Positions 48,840 through 58,631 of a DNA stretch of 64,000 bases are shown piece after piece (within the stretch, counting starts at the first letter, position 1; every line of letters begins with the position of its first letter). The stretch comes from Labia minor (Eukaryota > Arthropoda > Insecta > Dermaptera > Spongiphoridae), in contig OY720345.1 of NCBI GenBank assembly GCA_963082975.1, positions 58,696,528 through 58,760,527 on the forward strand, given 5' to 3'. The notes beneath the pieces were generated by a model. That model searched no databases. It was not told the DNA's origin and worked only from the letters and a program-made list of their open reading frames with translations. Made by a program: the position numbers and the translations under genes.

Positions 48840-49170
48840 TTGTGATAAAAAAGTTTCTGAAATTTCTAAATAAAACGCAAAATAGTTAATCTTATTCAAT
48901 ATTTATTTTGTCTCCTTAAAAAAATGCCCCTTCTGAAGCAACACACATATGCCAAAGCTTCTTCCAATCTTCGAAACATTTTTTTTGGCCGGGATGGCGT
49001 ACAGCTCTCTCGTCACATTCTGTTTTATGGTCAGTAAGGAGTCAAAACAAATTCCCCGGAGTAGGAATATTAGATTTGGAAAGAGGAAAAAGTCACACGG
49101 GGCCAGATCTGGACTGTACGGTGCCTTGTCAATGGTATTTATCGAGTGTATTGCCTTAAATGCATTCACA
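48838..49170 (-). pseudogene. Mariner transposase relic, C-terminal part
   Basis: On the minus strand it encodes APYSPDLAPCDFFLFP, holding the third catalytic aspartate region, then IKQNVTRELYAIP and a worn GDYFEGDK-like C-terminus. It continues to a terminus-like AAACTTTTTTATCACA. Only about the last quarter of the protein is present. The opposite-strand open frame at 48949-49182 is a shadow. Confidence 0.85.
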
Positions 49171-49174
49171 ATAT

Positions 49175-50150
49175 ATATTTAATATTAATTTAATTTATAT
49201 ATATAATGTATTTTTGTAAGATTTGAGATTAGGGCATTTTGGCTCTATTTTTAAGAGAATAAAAGGCATTCAAGAAAATAAAAAAATCTTCTATTATGTT
49301 TCTATTTCAGTGAGATTTAATTATGACCTTCAACTACGTAAATCAAAATTAATTTTTTTTTCCTTAAATTAAGAGTGGACGAGTAAAACATTGTAAATTG
49401 AAAAAATTCAATGAATTAGGAAGTTATAATATTAATTTATGACGTTCATTTTCCAGCTCAATTAATTTATAATATAAATGGAAAAAAATAAAAATAAAAA
49501 AATTCGTCTTGGAATATTGTGACTTGATTATTTCTAGTTAAGTAAATAAATTCTCAATTTAGAAAGTTTTAATTGAATAATTCACAAATTTATGAGTCCT
49601 AAACTTTTCTAAAAAGTTAAAATATATGAGGGCAAAAAAGTTTTCAAAATGACTACAAGTTCAAGGTCTATGCCAAAGGATTTATAGGAAATGATATATC
49701 ATTTTCATTTGATGCTCTTGAGATCAAATATTTCCGTTTGGAAGATAAAAAGACGAAAATAAAATGAAATATATTTAAATATTTTGCATATCATGATAAA
49801 TGACTGGTACCCAGTTTAGTTATAAATTATAAATCGTAATAGAATTAATCTTACAAGGAAGATTAAGAGACATCAATAACATATATTGAAAGAGATACAG
49901 ATACAAAAAGATCCTTTTTTAAATTAGATGGAATAAGTAAAATAAATAAATGATTAAGTAAAAGCTTATCTTTGATTGAGCGTTGTAAATTATGTAGACC
50001 TGTAATTGAAAGTATTTGCCATATTTAGAATTACAAAACAACATTTATACAGTTGCTTGTAAAGTGTAAATCAGGCCAAAGTGATCTATTTAACAGTACT
50101 CGATCTGACCCAAGGGGTCGAATATATTCTTCTTAAATATTATTATCTTT
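49175..50150. other. AT-rich non-coding
   Basis: Nothing recognised. Confidence 0.5.
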
Positions 50151-51360
50151 CGTGATTACATTCAATTTTTCTACATATTTAAATTCTACATTTTGTATAT
50201 TAAGATTTTGTATGCTAATACTTACTACTAACTTACTTAATACTTGTTACTAAATATTTTTACCGACCGACGATAGTAAGGGAGGTATTGTTTTCACACC
50301 AAATTTCACATGTGGAGATTTTTACATATCTCCACGAATCATGCATTTTCTTAACAGAAAAAAGTATTTTTAGCATGATGTCTGTCCGTCTGTCCGTCCG
50401 TATAGATGTGTACAGCCTGAACGGCTTAACGGATTTTGTTGAAATTTGGTATATTTACTTAATGCATCAGTGGGATGAATTGATCAACTTTTGGTGCAAA
50501 TCCGGAAACCGGAAGTGCTAGTATTAGCGATCGACGATAAGAAGGGAAGGGTTATTTTCGAACCAAATTTCACATAAGGAGATTTTTTTACATATCACCA
50601 CGAATGTATTGGTTTTATCCTCGGGATTAATCATCTTCATTATGTTTTTCTTAATTTAAAATTATATGACGTCACCCAGCCCTTCATGACGTCACAGCCT
50701 CGGGTAACGCCGGCTACTTCAGCTATATATTATAAATAAAATTAAATTAAAAATATTTATGTTTTATCCATATCTGTTTTTTATTACATTAATAGATATA
50801 TTAAAATTATTTGAAATTGTTTCTGTAGCTGGAAATTAATTTACTTCAAACCGTCGGTCGGTTCGGACCTGGCCACAGGTCAACTTATTTCTTATCACTA
50901 TTAATTTCAAACCCCATCTCTTTTCCTACCTCCATTAATTTTTCCTCGCTATCTGTAATTGCAATTCCCGAATCTCCTATTATATTATTTAAGTCGTCTG
51001 GGTAGCCTAATATTTTACAATTGATTTCCGCATCTTACTCTTTCTTTACTACCTTTAAGACAAATTTGAAGATCAAAATTTGAAAATTCGATTGAGTCAT
51101 ACGTATGTTTTACTAAAGTCTACAAATAATTAGTGAACAGAAATATTGAATTTGCGGTTTTTTTTCTAATATCTGCCTTAATAAAATTATCTGATGTAAT
51201 GTTGATCGATTTGGCCTGAACCCGCATTGATATCCTCCTAATATTTCCTCCGCCTATAGTTCGTAAGTATTGTATATGTTATAATAGAGTATAATATTTC
51301 TCAATCAGTTCATTTTGATATTTTATTTTCATTGAATAATTTTAAGGAATTTATTCTTTG
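50151..51360 (-). mobile_element. LINE-1w reverse transcriptase region, split by HINE-B
   Basis: On the minus strand the right part (50887-51360) encodes CGFRPNRST, an RT fingers motif, then a YPDD version of the catalytic box. The left part (50151-50260) continues the same LINE (TAATACTT and GTTACTAAATATTTT blocks match the copy at 35.5 kb). The homology to the copy at 59.35-60.27 kb extends upstream to about 51360. A HINE-B lies between the two parts. Confidence 0.8.
50261..50886 (-). mobile_element. HINE-B copy 3 (full length), inserted in a LINE
   Basis: On the minus strand: 5' hairpin GACCTG-TGGC-CAGGTC, subterminal ACCGACCGACG, paired TGACGTCA at 50667 and 50687, Helitron-terminus-like segment about 50699-50727, microsatellite at about 50385-50400, and 3' CAATAC to CGGTCGGTA. 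The flanks are two adjoining pieces of one LINE, so the boundaries are set by comparison with an uninterrupted LINE copy. Insertion lies in a T-run without an obvious duplication. The open frame at 50288-50521 is spurious. Confidence 0.85.
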
Positions 51361-51524
51361 CGTAGTTTTAAAGATTCAAGGGAACATAGGGATAGTGAAA
51401 TCGACTTTGTTTTATACTATGTAATGATTGTAAATTTGCTGATTCTGAAATAGAAACGTTGTGTATTTTTTGTGTTTTGAATAAATGTGTACAATAAAAT
51501 ATCAATATTTTCATTGTCCCCCAT

Positions 51525-51554
51525 GGGGTGTACGCTCCAAGTTGGGAACCACTG
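51525..51554 (-). mobile_element. hAT-like terminus (one end only)
   Basis: On the minus strand it reads CAGTGGTTCCCAACTTGGAG, then CGTACACCCC, the common hAT end style. The partner end was not found. Confidence 0.5.
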
Positions 51555-52080
51555 TTCTATTACTGTGATAATCTTCTACAACTTGATCTATTGATAATTA
51601 AAAGTGAATGAATTCTTCTTGGTTTAGTAATTTATTAGTAATAAAATTTTGTAATTAAATTATAGAATATCATCATTGTCAGTAATCAATAAGTGAATAT
51701 AGATGTATTATTAATTTTAATATTAATAATTATATATTTTTCTATTTTATATTTAATTACAATATCCTCTTATTTTATAGATCCACAGTTAGTTGGTAGC
51801 ATCCTGTTCTTCCGATTGAAGAACCACAGTTATAAATTAAATGGTTTGTAAAATTTTGTGGTAATTAAATATTAGAAAAATTAAATGTTTAAAAATTGAG
51901 CTAATGAAAAAATTACTTTTTCAAACCTTTATGGAAATTGATTTTTTTATAAATATGTTTGATAAAATAATTATATTCTTCAATTATCTTGATTCAAATA
52001 AGCGAGTAAAAGCTAATGAGAAGTTTGTTTAAGGGGAAATTAATTGGGAAACGTTGTACAAGTATTCAGTAAAATGGCAA
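51555..52080. other. AT-rich non-coding
   Basis: Nothing recognised. Confidence 0.5.
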
Positions 52081-52084
52081 TATA

Positions 52085-52216
52085 AAGGGAGGATGTAAAG
52101 GAATTGGGACAAGAATAGATTGAATGGAGGTGGTTTCAGAATATGGATGCTGGAGTTGTGGTTGCGGCCATCGGCTCTCGAGTTCAGTATCACCACCAAG
52201 GTAGATAGATAGATCT
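52085..52216 (+). mobile_element. LINE-1w 3' fragment
   Basis: Plus-strand tail: GGTGGTTTCAGAATATGGAT, then GTGGTTGCGGCCA and a worn GAGTTC tail ending in (GATA)n at 52200-52215. Confidence 0.65.
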
Positions 52217-52219
52217 ATT

Positions 52220-52835
52220 TACATTTTCTTATTTGAATAAAATATATTTGAATTGGTATGCGTCTCTATGCAACTGGATGAACTCTTTCAAACCGTTTCA
52301 AATTAAACTCGAGATTTATCGATAAATATCAAGAGCCTCTTCCGGATTGCTTATCAATGAAACAGAGACCAATCGCTGCATTTATATTATAATTAAGAAT
52401 TTTTTAAAACACGAGTTAAGCGTTCTTGCATTTTAAGGTTAATTTCTTATGTAAAACGTTAAGGATATGCTTCATTTTATTTTCAATAGATTATATTTTA
52501 TTTAAAATATGAGTTAAAAAAAATAATTGACATATACACATTAGTTTTATGTACTATATATTTATTAAATAATATACAATATATGTATTGACAAACACAT
52601 ATAAAAAGTTTGACAAATATATGTTTGTTTTTTCTGCTTTGAGGAGGTAGTTTAATCATCATGTATTAACCGTTAATGATTGTTGTTTAACAAGATAGGA
52701 CCGGACTTTTTCCGTCTAAAAATCCTACCACTTCATGCTTGTAAATTACCTTCTAGTAGAATTATTTTACCGACTTTGAAAATTGATGGAAAATAAGCTA
52801 CATCGTTATTTTCTTCCATTATTCCAAATATGGTT
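52220..52835. other. Non-coding; complex patch 52255-52400
   Basis: The patch is balanced in composition and unique here, with an ATTTATCGATAAAT palindrome at about 52315-52328. It could be regulatory; composition is the only evidence. Confidence 0.3.
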
Positions 52836-52836
52836 G

Positions 52837-52900
52837 GTGTATCTATCTATCTCTGTGACTCTACGGAACTCGAAAGTTCTTGGCCGCAGCAACCACATAC
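52837..52900 (-). mobile_element. LINE-1w 3' tail
   Basis: Only the last 60 bp of the LINE: on the minus strand TTGCTGCGGCCAAGAACTTT, CGAGTTCCGTAGAG, then (GATA)n. Confidence 0.75.
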
Positions 52901-52989
52901 TATAAATGAACAAAAAATATGAAAACGTATTATTCAAATGCTTTTTATTAGAATACTTTTGAAATATATCAATATTGTTTATTTGTTTT

Positions 52990-53345
52990 TCCTTTTGGGG
53001 TGTCGTCTTGTAGATACTCTTATTCCCTCTCTGGTACTCTTTTGTCTAACAACTGGACATTGAATGTTGTAGAAGGATAGTCAACTCGGTGATCAGTTTC
53101 CATTATCGTTTCCCAGAGCTCTAATTATTCAGATATGCGCGGGCTTGGCCAGCAACGTATCGGTTTCTAATCTAGCGAGTCATTGCTCTTCTGTTGCAGA
53201 TAAACGCGATTTCGAATGGTATACCGGTTTGATATCCATTCTCCTTTCCCGAATCGACCTTCTGGTACAGAAATACTCGGGCCTGAACAAGTTGTACCGA
53301 CTAGGATCCCATTCTCGTTAACCACTGCGCTCTTTTGTTTTAGAT
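52990..53345 (-). pseudogene. Coding-like relic, unknown family
   Basis: A single minus-strand frame of about 118 codons is open apart from a few stops. It includes SAVVNENGILVG, GRFGKGEWISNRYTIRN and, further on, LWETIMETDHRVDYPSTTF and LLDKRVPERE. Composition is clearly protein-like and unlike the surroundings. It lies directly between two LINE-1w tails. I do not recognise the family: it may be another mobile-element gene or an old host sequence. Confidence 0.4.
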
Positions 53346-53371
53346 GAGCGGGATTGAGCAACCATGGCTGG

Positions 53372-53550
53372 TGTAACTATCTATCTCTGTGACTCTACGG
53401 AACTCGAAAGTTCTTAGCCGAAGCAACCACACCCCTCCAAGTATTCCTATTCTGAGCCACAACCTCCCTATCCCTATCCTCTCCCACATTATCCACCCAC
53501 AGTGTCCTTGGTCTTCCAAGTCGACGTTTCCCACTTGGTCAATCATACAA
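53372..53550 (-). mobile_element. LINE-1w 3' fragment
   Basis: On the minus strand: LWLRIGILGGVWLLRLRTF, then EFRR, the last codons shared by family members, followed by GAGTTCCGTAGAGTCACAGA and (GATA)n. Upstream it has KTKDQG-like and WERIG remnants. Confidence 0.75.
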
Positions 53551-53554
53551 TTTA

Positions 53555-54014
53555 CTGAAGAATAATCTACGATTTGATTTAAGGAGAATACAGGAGATTT
53601 ATGAAAATGTCCAAAAACTCCAAACATCCTTGATTATAATTGGAATAGCGAAGTAGGCACATCGAGCAATTAGCAAAATAAGAAATGTTAACTAATTTCA
53701 GATAGTCAACTACTAGAACAAAAAATAGGCTTAGAAGAAAATTTAAAAAAAATATTTAAATATACATTAACCGAATGTTTGTGTTACAGTGATAATTAAA
53801 AATAGTTATAACACTTGTTTTGTTGTTATCTCACTTTTATTACAGAATAATAGTGTTTATTTTGAAAATTTGGGGTCCTTTAACTTATAATTGAAGTAAA
53901 GGAATTGGAAGAAGAATAGAATTGAATGGAGATGGTTTCAGAATAGAAGATTTTATTAATTATAATCCTGTTAAATTCTCATATAAAAATAAATATTAAA
54001 AGATATCTTGCTGT
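53555..54014. other. AT-rich non-coding with a LINE scrap
   Basis: At 53893-53947 the plus strand has GAATTGAATGGAGATGGTTT and CAGAATA, a short LINE-1w piece without the tail. The rest is AT-rich. Confidence 0.5.
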
Positions 54015-54236
54015 GGGATATAAATTTACGAATAAGGAATTTGGAGCCCAACTTGGAAAAACAGCCAGGTAGAAAAATAAATACTTTTATATTTGAATGT
54101 CGACGTTTTTTTTTGACAATTTGTTGCTTTGAAGATGAATACGCATGCGCAATCAAAACGTCGAAAGTTTTTACTTTTTTACTTGACTGCTTTTCTCGGC
54201 AAGACTCCCAATTCCTTTTTTCCAAATATATATTAA
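54015..54236. mobile_element. Palindromic MITE-like element
   Basis: The arms at 54036-54087 and about 54164-54215 are imperfect inverse complements over about 52 bp (GGAATTTGGAG against GGAATTGGGAG), with weaker similarity to about 54015 and 54236. The centre has GTCGACGTTTT and AAAACGTCG as a second inverted pair. Because it is a palindrome, both strands show similar open frames of 83-84 residues; neither is a gene. No target duplication is certain. Confidence 0.65.
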
Positions 54237-54389
54237 ATCATAAAAAAAAGAATTATTGAAAAAATAAATATCAACAAAAAAAACGAAAAAAATATTACTT
54301 GAGTACTTTGAATGTGATTTTTGAATCTGATCGGATCTATAAGTCTTTTATATTTTTATAATGATTTTTTTTTCCTTTTTTAAGACATT

Positions 54390-54572
54390 CAATAGTAAAG
54401 ATATATGTTTAATAGTTTTTCACATGATTAAAAATTGTATAAAAATGGTATATGTAGAATTTCAGCTTGATTGATTCGCTGAAAGTACCAGAATTAAATT
54501 TTTAACACTTTGACAGGCAATCACGCGCCAGCACGTGACATCAACAAAGAGGCAGACCATATTTTTTTATTT
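54390..54572 (-). repeat. HINE-A internal fragment
   Basis: Contains, inverted, the ATTCTACATA...GCGATTCAATCAAGC-type block and the ACGTGCTGGCGCGTGAT block of HINE-A. Both ends are missing. Confidence 0.65.
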
Positions 54573-54574
54573 AA

Positions 54575-54900
54575 ATGTCACTGAAACAAATTATCATAAT
54601 TTTTATCTACAGCAAATTTTTTATAGCATTATCAACATCTATAAATTAGAATTATAATGAATTATTTATTCGTTTTAAGGATTCGTTGTTTTTTTTATAG
54701 CGATTAATTTATTATAATTATAAGAGTATTGATTTATTGGTTTATAAATAATATTATAATTTTAGTGAATAAAACTATAATTAATTGTAAATATAATAAA
54801 GAAAGAAGTTTAAAATAAATAATTAAAATTTTTTTAATCTTTTCTAAAGTATGTCGAAATTATTTATGGAAATTAATTTTTTTTAATAGTTGTTTTATAT

Positions 54901-54941
<41 letters not shown>

Positions 54942-55026
54942 TGTAATATTTAACCTTATTCATTTCATTTCTTTATAATAACTTTAAATTTAAACGGTAA
55001 TCGTTAATATGGTATCTATTAAATCA
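54575..55026. other. AT-rich non-coding, long (TA)n
   Basis: (AT)n at about 54908-54938. Nothing else recognised. Confidence 0.6.
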
Positions 55027-55315
55027 AACTAGCTGCTCCGAGCGCCTTCGGCGCTCTTCACACCTAGACGGGGGCTCCGCCCCCTGTACCCCCGAGTGAT
55101 ACATAGTATTTGGTTGAAAGTCTGTATGTAAAAGATTTTCATCCATTTTGTTTCAATCAGTATAAGTAGATAAGACATGTATTTGTTTTCTTGTAAAATA
55201 TATCTAATCCAAAACATACCTGTTAAAAAGGAGGCCAAGTTCCTATCGGTTATTTGTTTGCCTAAAAAAGGGTTCAAATCCATCCCAATGCCAAGTTTAG
55301 ATGCACTTGTTTGAT

Positions 55316-55600
55316 AATTATCATCCCATGTCCCTTGCTTCATTGTCCACCCACCTTGGTCCTTGGTCTTCCACCGGATGTTTCCCAATCGGTTTCTCCC
55401 AATTTCTAGTTTCTCCAATTCCAAGCACGTCCCCTTCCCATCCCAGCCTTCTTGATTTTATAACCTTAACTATAACTGGACATTATATCTCGTTATGCCA
55501 TCTCCGCCATCCCCCAGTGACCTCATCTTCTTTTGGCCTATAAATGCTGCGAACAATATTAATCTCACAAATACTCCAAATCGTCTCCCAGAGTCATCGA
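55316..55600 (-). mobile_element. LINE-1w fragment inside Helitron-E
   Basis: On the minus strand: RLGNIRWKTKDQGGWTM, the same region as in the copy at 21236-21662, preceded by CGCAGCATTTATAGGC-like sequence. The LINE 3' tail is missing, so it was truncated at both ends. Confidence 0.7.
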
Positions 55601-55781
55601 TAGGGTGACCAAACGTCCCGTCTTTAGGTGCTCTGTCCCAAAAAAGTCTTCGGGACACCCTACTGTTTTTTCAATATTTAGGACATTTCGTAATTTTTTT
55701 TTCAAAATTTTTTCAATTTAGTTCTAAAAAAAAGGTATACCGTTTGTCCCGGTTTGGTGTTTTCGAAATATGGTCACCCTA
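55601..55781. mobile_element. hAT-family MITE with perfect 8-bp target duplication
   Basis: Ends TAGGGTGACCA and TGGTCACCCTA are perfect 11-bp inverted repeats, with related inner sequence (ACGTCCCGT and ATACCGTTTGTCCCGG). GTCATCGA flanks both sides (55593-55600 and 55782-55789). 181 bp, non-autonomous. Different family from those at 450 and 12668. Confidence 0.9.
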
Positions 55782-56239
55782 GTCATCGATCAACATGAAA
55801 AATAATTGTTTTTTCAAAATCATAATTCTTGAATTTTTTTGTTTAATTACATTTCGGTTGATTTTTCCCCAATTTCTCTAATCACATATCTCCTCTTCCA
55901 GTCCAATTCATTTACCTGGCTTAAAAATTTTTTTAAAATTTTAAATAGAGGGAGAGAGAGAGGTTCTAATTATATATATATATATATATATATCTGTTTC
56001 TATGACAACAAAAAAGCAAACAAATTACATACATACAAATACTCTCCTTTATATATATTTCTGGAAAATGGAACACCCGCAGCTCAGCTCAGGAGTTACC
56101 TAAGATTCTAATTTCTTTTTTATTTTTCATCATTTGAGGTACCCTTCACCTCAGAAAAATTTGGTTACCTTACTCCTTGTAGTTTAGGCTCTGGAGTTTT
56201 TTGCGTACAGACGGACACTAGCGTATTAAATATATAGAT

Positions 56240-57222
56240 TATAGATATGAATATAATGTTATAAATAAATATTTTAAAATATCAAAAATACTTTATTAAT
56301 TGAAATTATTGGAAATAATTTATTATTAATATTAATATATTGCATTGTTAATTAAATACTTATCAAAAATATTTTTAATACAAAAAATGATAATATATTT
56401 TAATTAAATTCTAAAGGCAATGAATGGGTCTCACCTGAACAATTTATTTGGCTAAAATAGTTTTCTTTCGTAAAATGATAAGCCAGTTTATTTTCTTAGA
56501 AAAAGCATAGAAAATAATTTTTATCAGTTTGCCTTGAAAAATGAATAGGAGAAGACACACCAATTAGGCTGTCTCATTGAATGATGGTAAGTAATTAATA
56601 ATTATTTTATTATAAATCTTATTAATTATTTATATACATATATTTATAACTTATTAATATATATATTAATATTAATAATATTAATAGTTATTTGTTTTCT
56701 TCTATATTCTAAATATACCAATATATATATATATTAAAAATTTATATTAAATTATAATTATATTAAAATTTTCTTTTAAATTGCCTTAAGTATAAAAAAG
56801 TTGTTTTTGATCGATAATTTTATTTTTGTTGGTAGTACATCAACTCAAATTAGAGAAGAAGAGAAAGCATTACAAGGGTTTTTTATTCAGTTCATGATTT
56901 TTTTTGAGTAAGGAAATTATTTTATATTACATATACTTACTATGATTAGTTAATAATCCCTTACCAAACCATTTTATCACCAACCAAATAACTTGACACT
57001 GTTATATTTTATTGATTCGTTAATATTGCCTGATAATTCATTAAATTTTATTTCAGAAATTTCATTTCATTAATGTGTGTGAATATTTTAAATATTTATA
57101 ATTTAATAAATAAAAGAAATTCAAATAATTTTTGTAAATGTTATTTCCATTTAACATTTTGAGAAAATTTTTTTTTATTTTTTCAATTTTTTATGAATAT
57201 GTATCTATGATAAATAAAGAAG
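56240..57222. other. AT-rich non-coding; small complex patch 56415-56590
   Basis: No gene recognised. The patch ends in ATGATG|GTAAGT, a donor-like site, without a convincing frame. Confidence 0.4.
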
Positions 57223-57225
57223 ATA

Positions 57226-58338
57226 TGGACCGTTTATTTTGAAAGTGGTGTAAGTCCATATTCTCTTGTTTCGAGAAAATTAGATGTTAGCATATCTGTC
57301 AATTAAAAAATTCAGGCAGGTTGTATGAAGTCTGGCAATGTCTCTATTGTTTTACAAATATTTAATTTCATTATATAGATATGTTTAAGGGGAATTAGAC
57401 TACAATAATACATATTTATGGGCTGTAAATGGACTTACACCACTTTCAAAATTAGGCAACTGTAAAAATCGTTTAATTTCAATTTAAAAAAATCAAAAAG
57501 CACTTAAAATATATTTCATTGTAATCCAATTTTTTACAAATACTCGTTACAAGACATAAAATTTAATTTTAGACACTAATTACATTGTAAAAATTAAATG
57601 ATACTGATAGTATTTACTTATGCTCTGCATGTGGCAGTGTTTCGAAATATGCATGATGCACCGGAGGTATATAGGGTAGTAACTGCTTCATGTCTTTATA
57701 TTTTTCGTAAGTAATAGGCCTGGCATTTTCGTACAAGGGCGCCAGGGCGATTTTTTCAAACTTTAGCGGTCTTCCAGGACGTGTAGGTAATAAATTTATA
57801 GTTTTAAATTATGCTTCCTTCATTGATGTTTTATAAAAAATAGTATATGGTGCACTTTTGAGAAATTTCAACCAATATATTTGCAACCAGTTGACTTGTT
57901 CGCCATTAGTGTTTTCCTTTACCTGTTTTTTAATCGCATTTTGAAGATTTTTTATTGAAACAATATCCTCTCGTCTCATTTCATGTAAAATGAATTTGTT
58001 ATGTTTTCTACATTGTTTTATCTCATCATAATAATCCTGTGGTGTGTATAGAAAATTATTATATAAAATTATATGCCATTTTTATAATGCCAAAATCTGC
58101 ATCATTCGGAAGATATGAATGCCCAGAAAGTAAAACCTACCTTTGTCAATTGGACGTATACCACTTTCATAATCGATAAGTATGCAATTTCATTTACCGA
58201 CCGATTTTAAGTTGTAAAAAACATGGGAATTTTTTAAGAAATTAAACCCGAACTAGTTATACATAAAAATTTACATCAAATTAAGCATGAAATTTTTTTA
58301 AAAAATGGACTTACACCACTTTCAAAATAAACGGTCCA
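57226..58338 (-). mobile_element. Compact DNA transposon with perfect terminal repeats
   Basis: The ends are 36-bp perfect inverted repeats (57224-57259 and 58305-58340, counting the shared TA), starting TGGACCGTTTATTTTGAAAG. TA on each side is compatible with a TA target, as in Tc1/mariner-like elements, but the repeat sequence matches no family I recall. Two more copies of the inner repeat lie inside (about 57430-57458 and 58150-58172). A short intron-containing frame occupies the minus strand (next entry). Perfect ends suggest a young insertion. Confidence 0.85.
57614..58170 (-). pseudogene. Intron-containing small gene of the 57-58 kb transposon
   Basis: Exon 1 is 58141-58170: ATG and nine more codons, MKVVYVQLTK, ending ACAAAG|GTAGGT. 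The intron is 58037-58140 (104 bp), ending in CACCACAG. Exon 2 continues in phase: DYYDEIKQCRKHNKFILHEM, RREDIVSIKNLQNAIKKQ, then WLQIYWLKFLKS. A TAA at 57809-57811 interrupts after about 85 codons; the same frame then continues with LLPTRPGRPLKFEKIALAPL, and YIPPVHHAYFETLPHAEHK before the final TAA at 57614-57616. It is basic and coiled-coil-like in the middle, with no DDE motif visible. Product unknown; it could be a remnant of a larger transposase or a separate accessory protein. Confidence 0.6.
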
Positions 58339-58344
58339 TATAAT

Positions 58345-58628
58345 TTTTGTGAGTGGGAGTAAATTTAAGACTATATTCTGAGTGCACTTCGTACAGAGAT
58401 CATTTGTCGCAGATTAAATAATCTGGGTTTCTTGACCATTAAGTAAAGTCTATTAATAATCAATTAAACAAAAAATGTTTTTAAAAAATTTGCTGTAACA
58501 AATAATACTTTAATTTTTATTTTTAATACATTCATTACAAGAACTGTAAAATTAAATATAATTAAAATTATTATAACAACTCACTATTTCTTTTTAATTC
58601 ATTAATGGAATTCTTATTTTTATTCATA
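58345..58628. other. AT-rich non-coding
   Basis: Nothing recognised. Confidence 0.5.
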
Positions 58629-58631
58629 TTA

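Larger units (their letters stand above)
55029..56238 (-). mobile_element. Helitron-E, both ends present, non-autonomous
   Basis: On the minus strand it starts TCTATATATTTAATACGCTA after an A (56239), and ends with hairpin GAGCGCC-TTC-GGCGCTC, then GGAGCAGCTAG before a T. A|TC ... CTRR|T is the Helitron signature. A GGGGGCGGAGCCCCC palindrome lies just inside the 3' end. No Rep/helicase gene. It carries a LINE-1w piece (55316-55600 and scraps) oriented like the Helitron, and a hAT MITE. The open frames at 55029-55424, 55301-55543 and 55839-56111 are not genes. Confidence 0.8.

Noticed and set aside
50288-50521. 77-residue open frame
   Set aside because: Part of a HINE-B repeat; other copies of the element do not keep the frame.
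53971-54259. Two overlapping open frames on opposite strands as genes
   Set aside because: They arise because the sequence is palindromic; the protein ends mirror one another.
55029-55424. 131-residue open frame, the longest in the window
   Set aside because: A chance fusion across the Helitron-E end and a LINE fragment; it has no protein family of its own.
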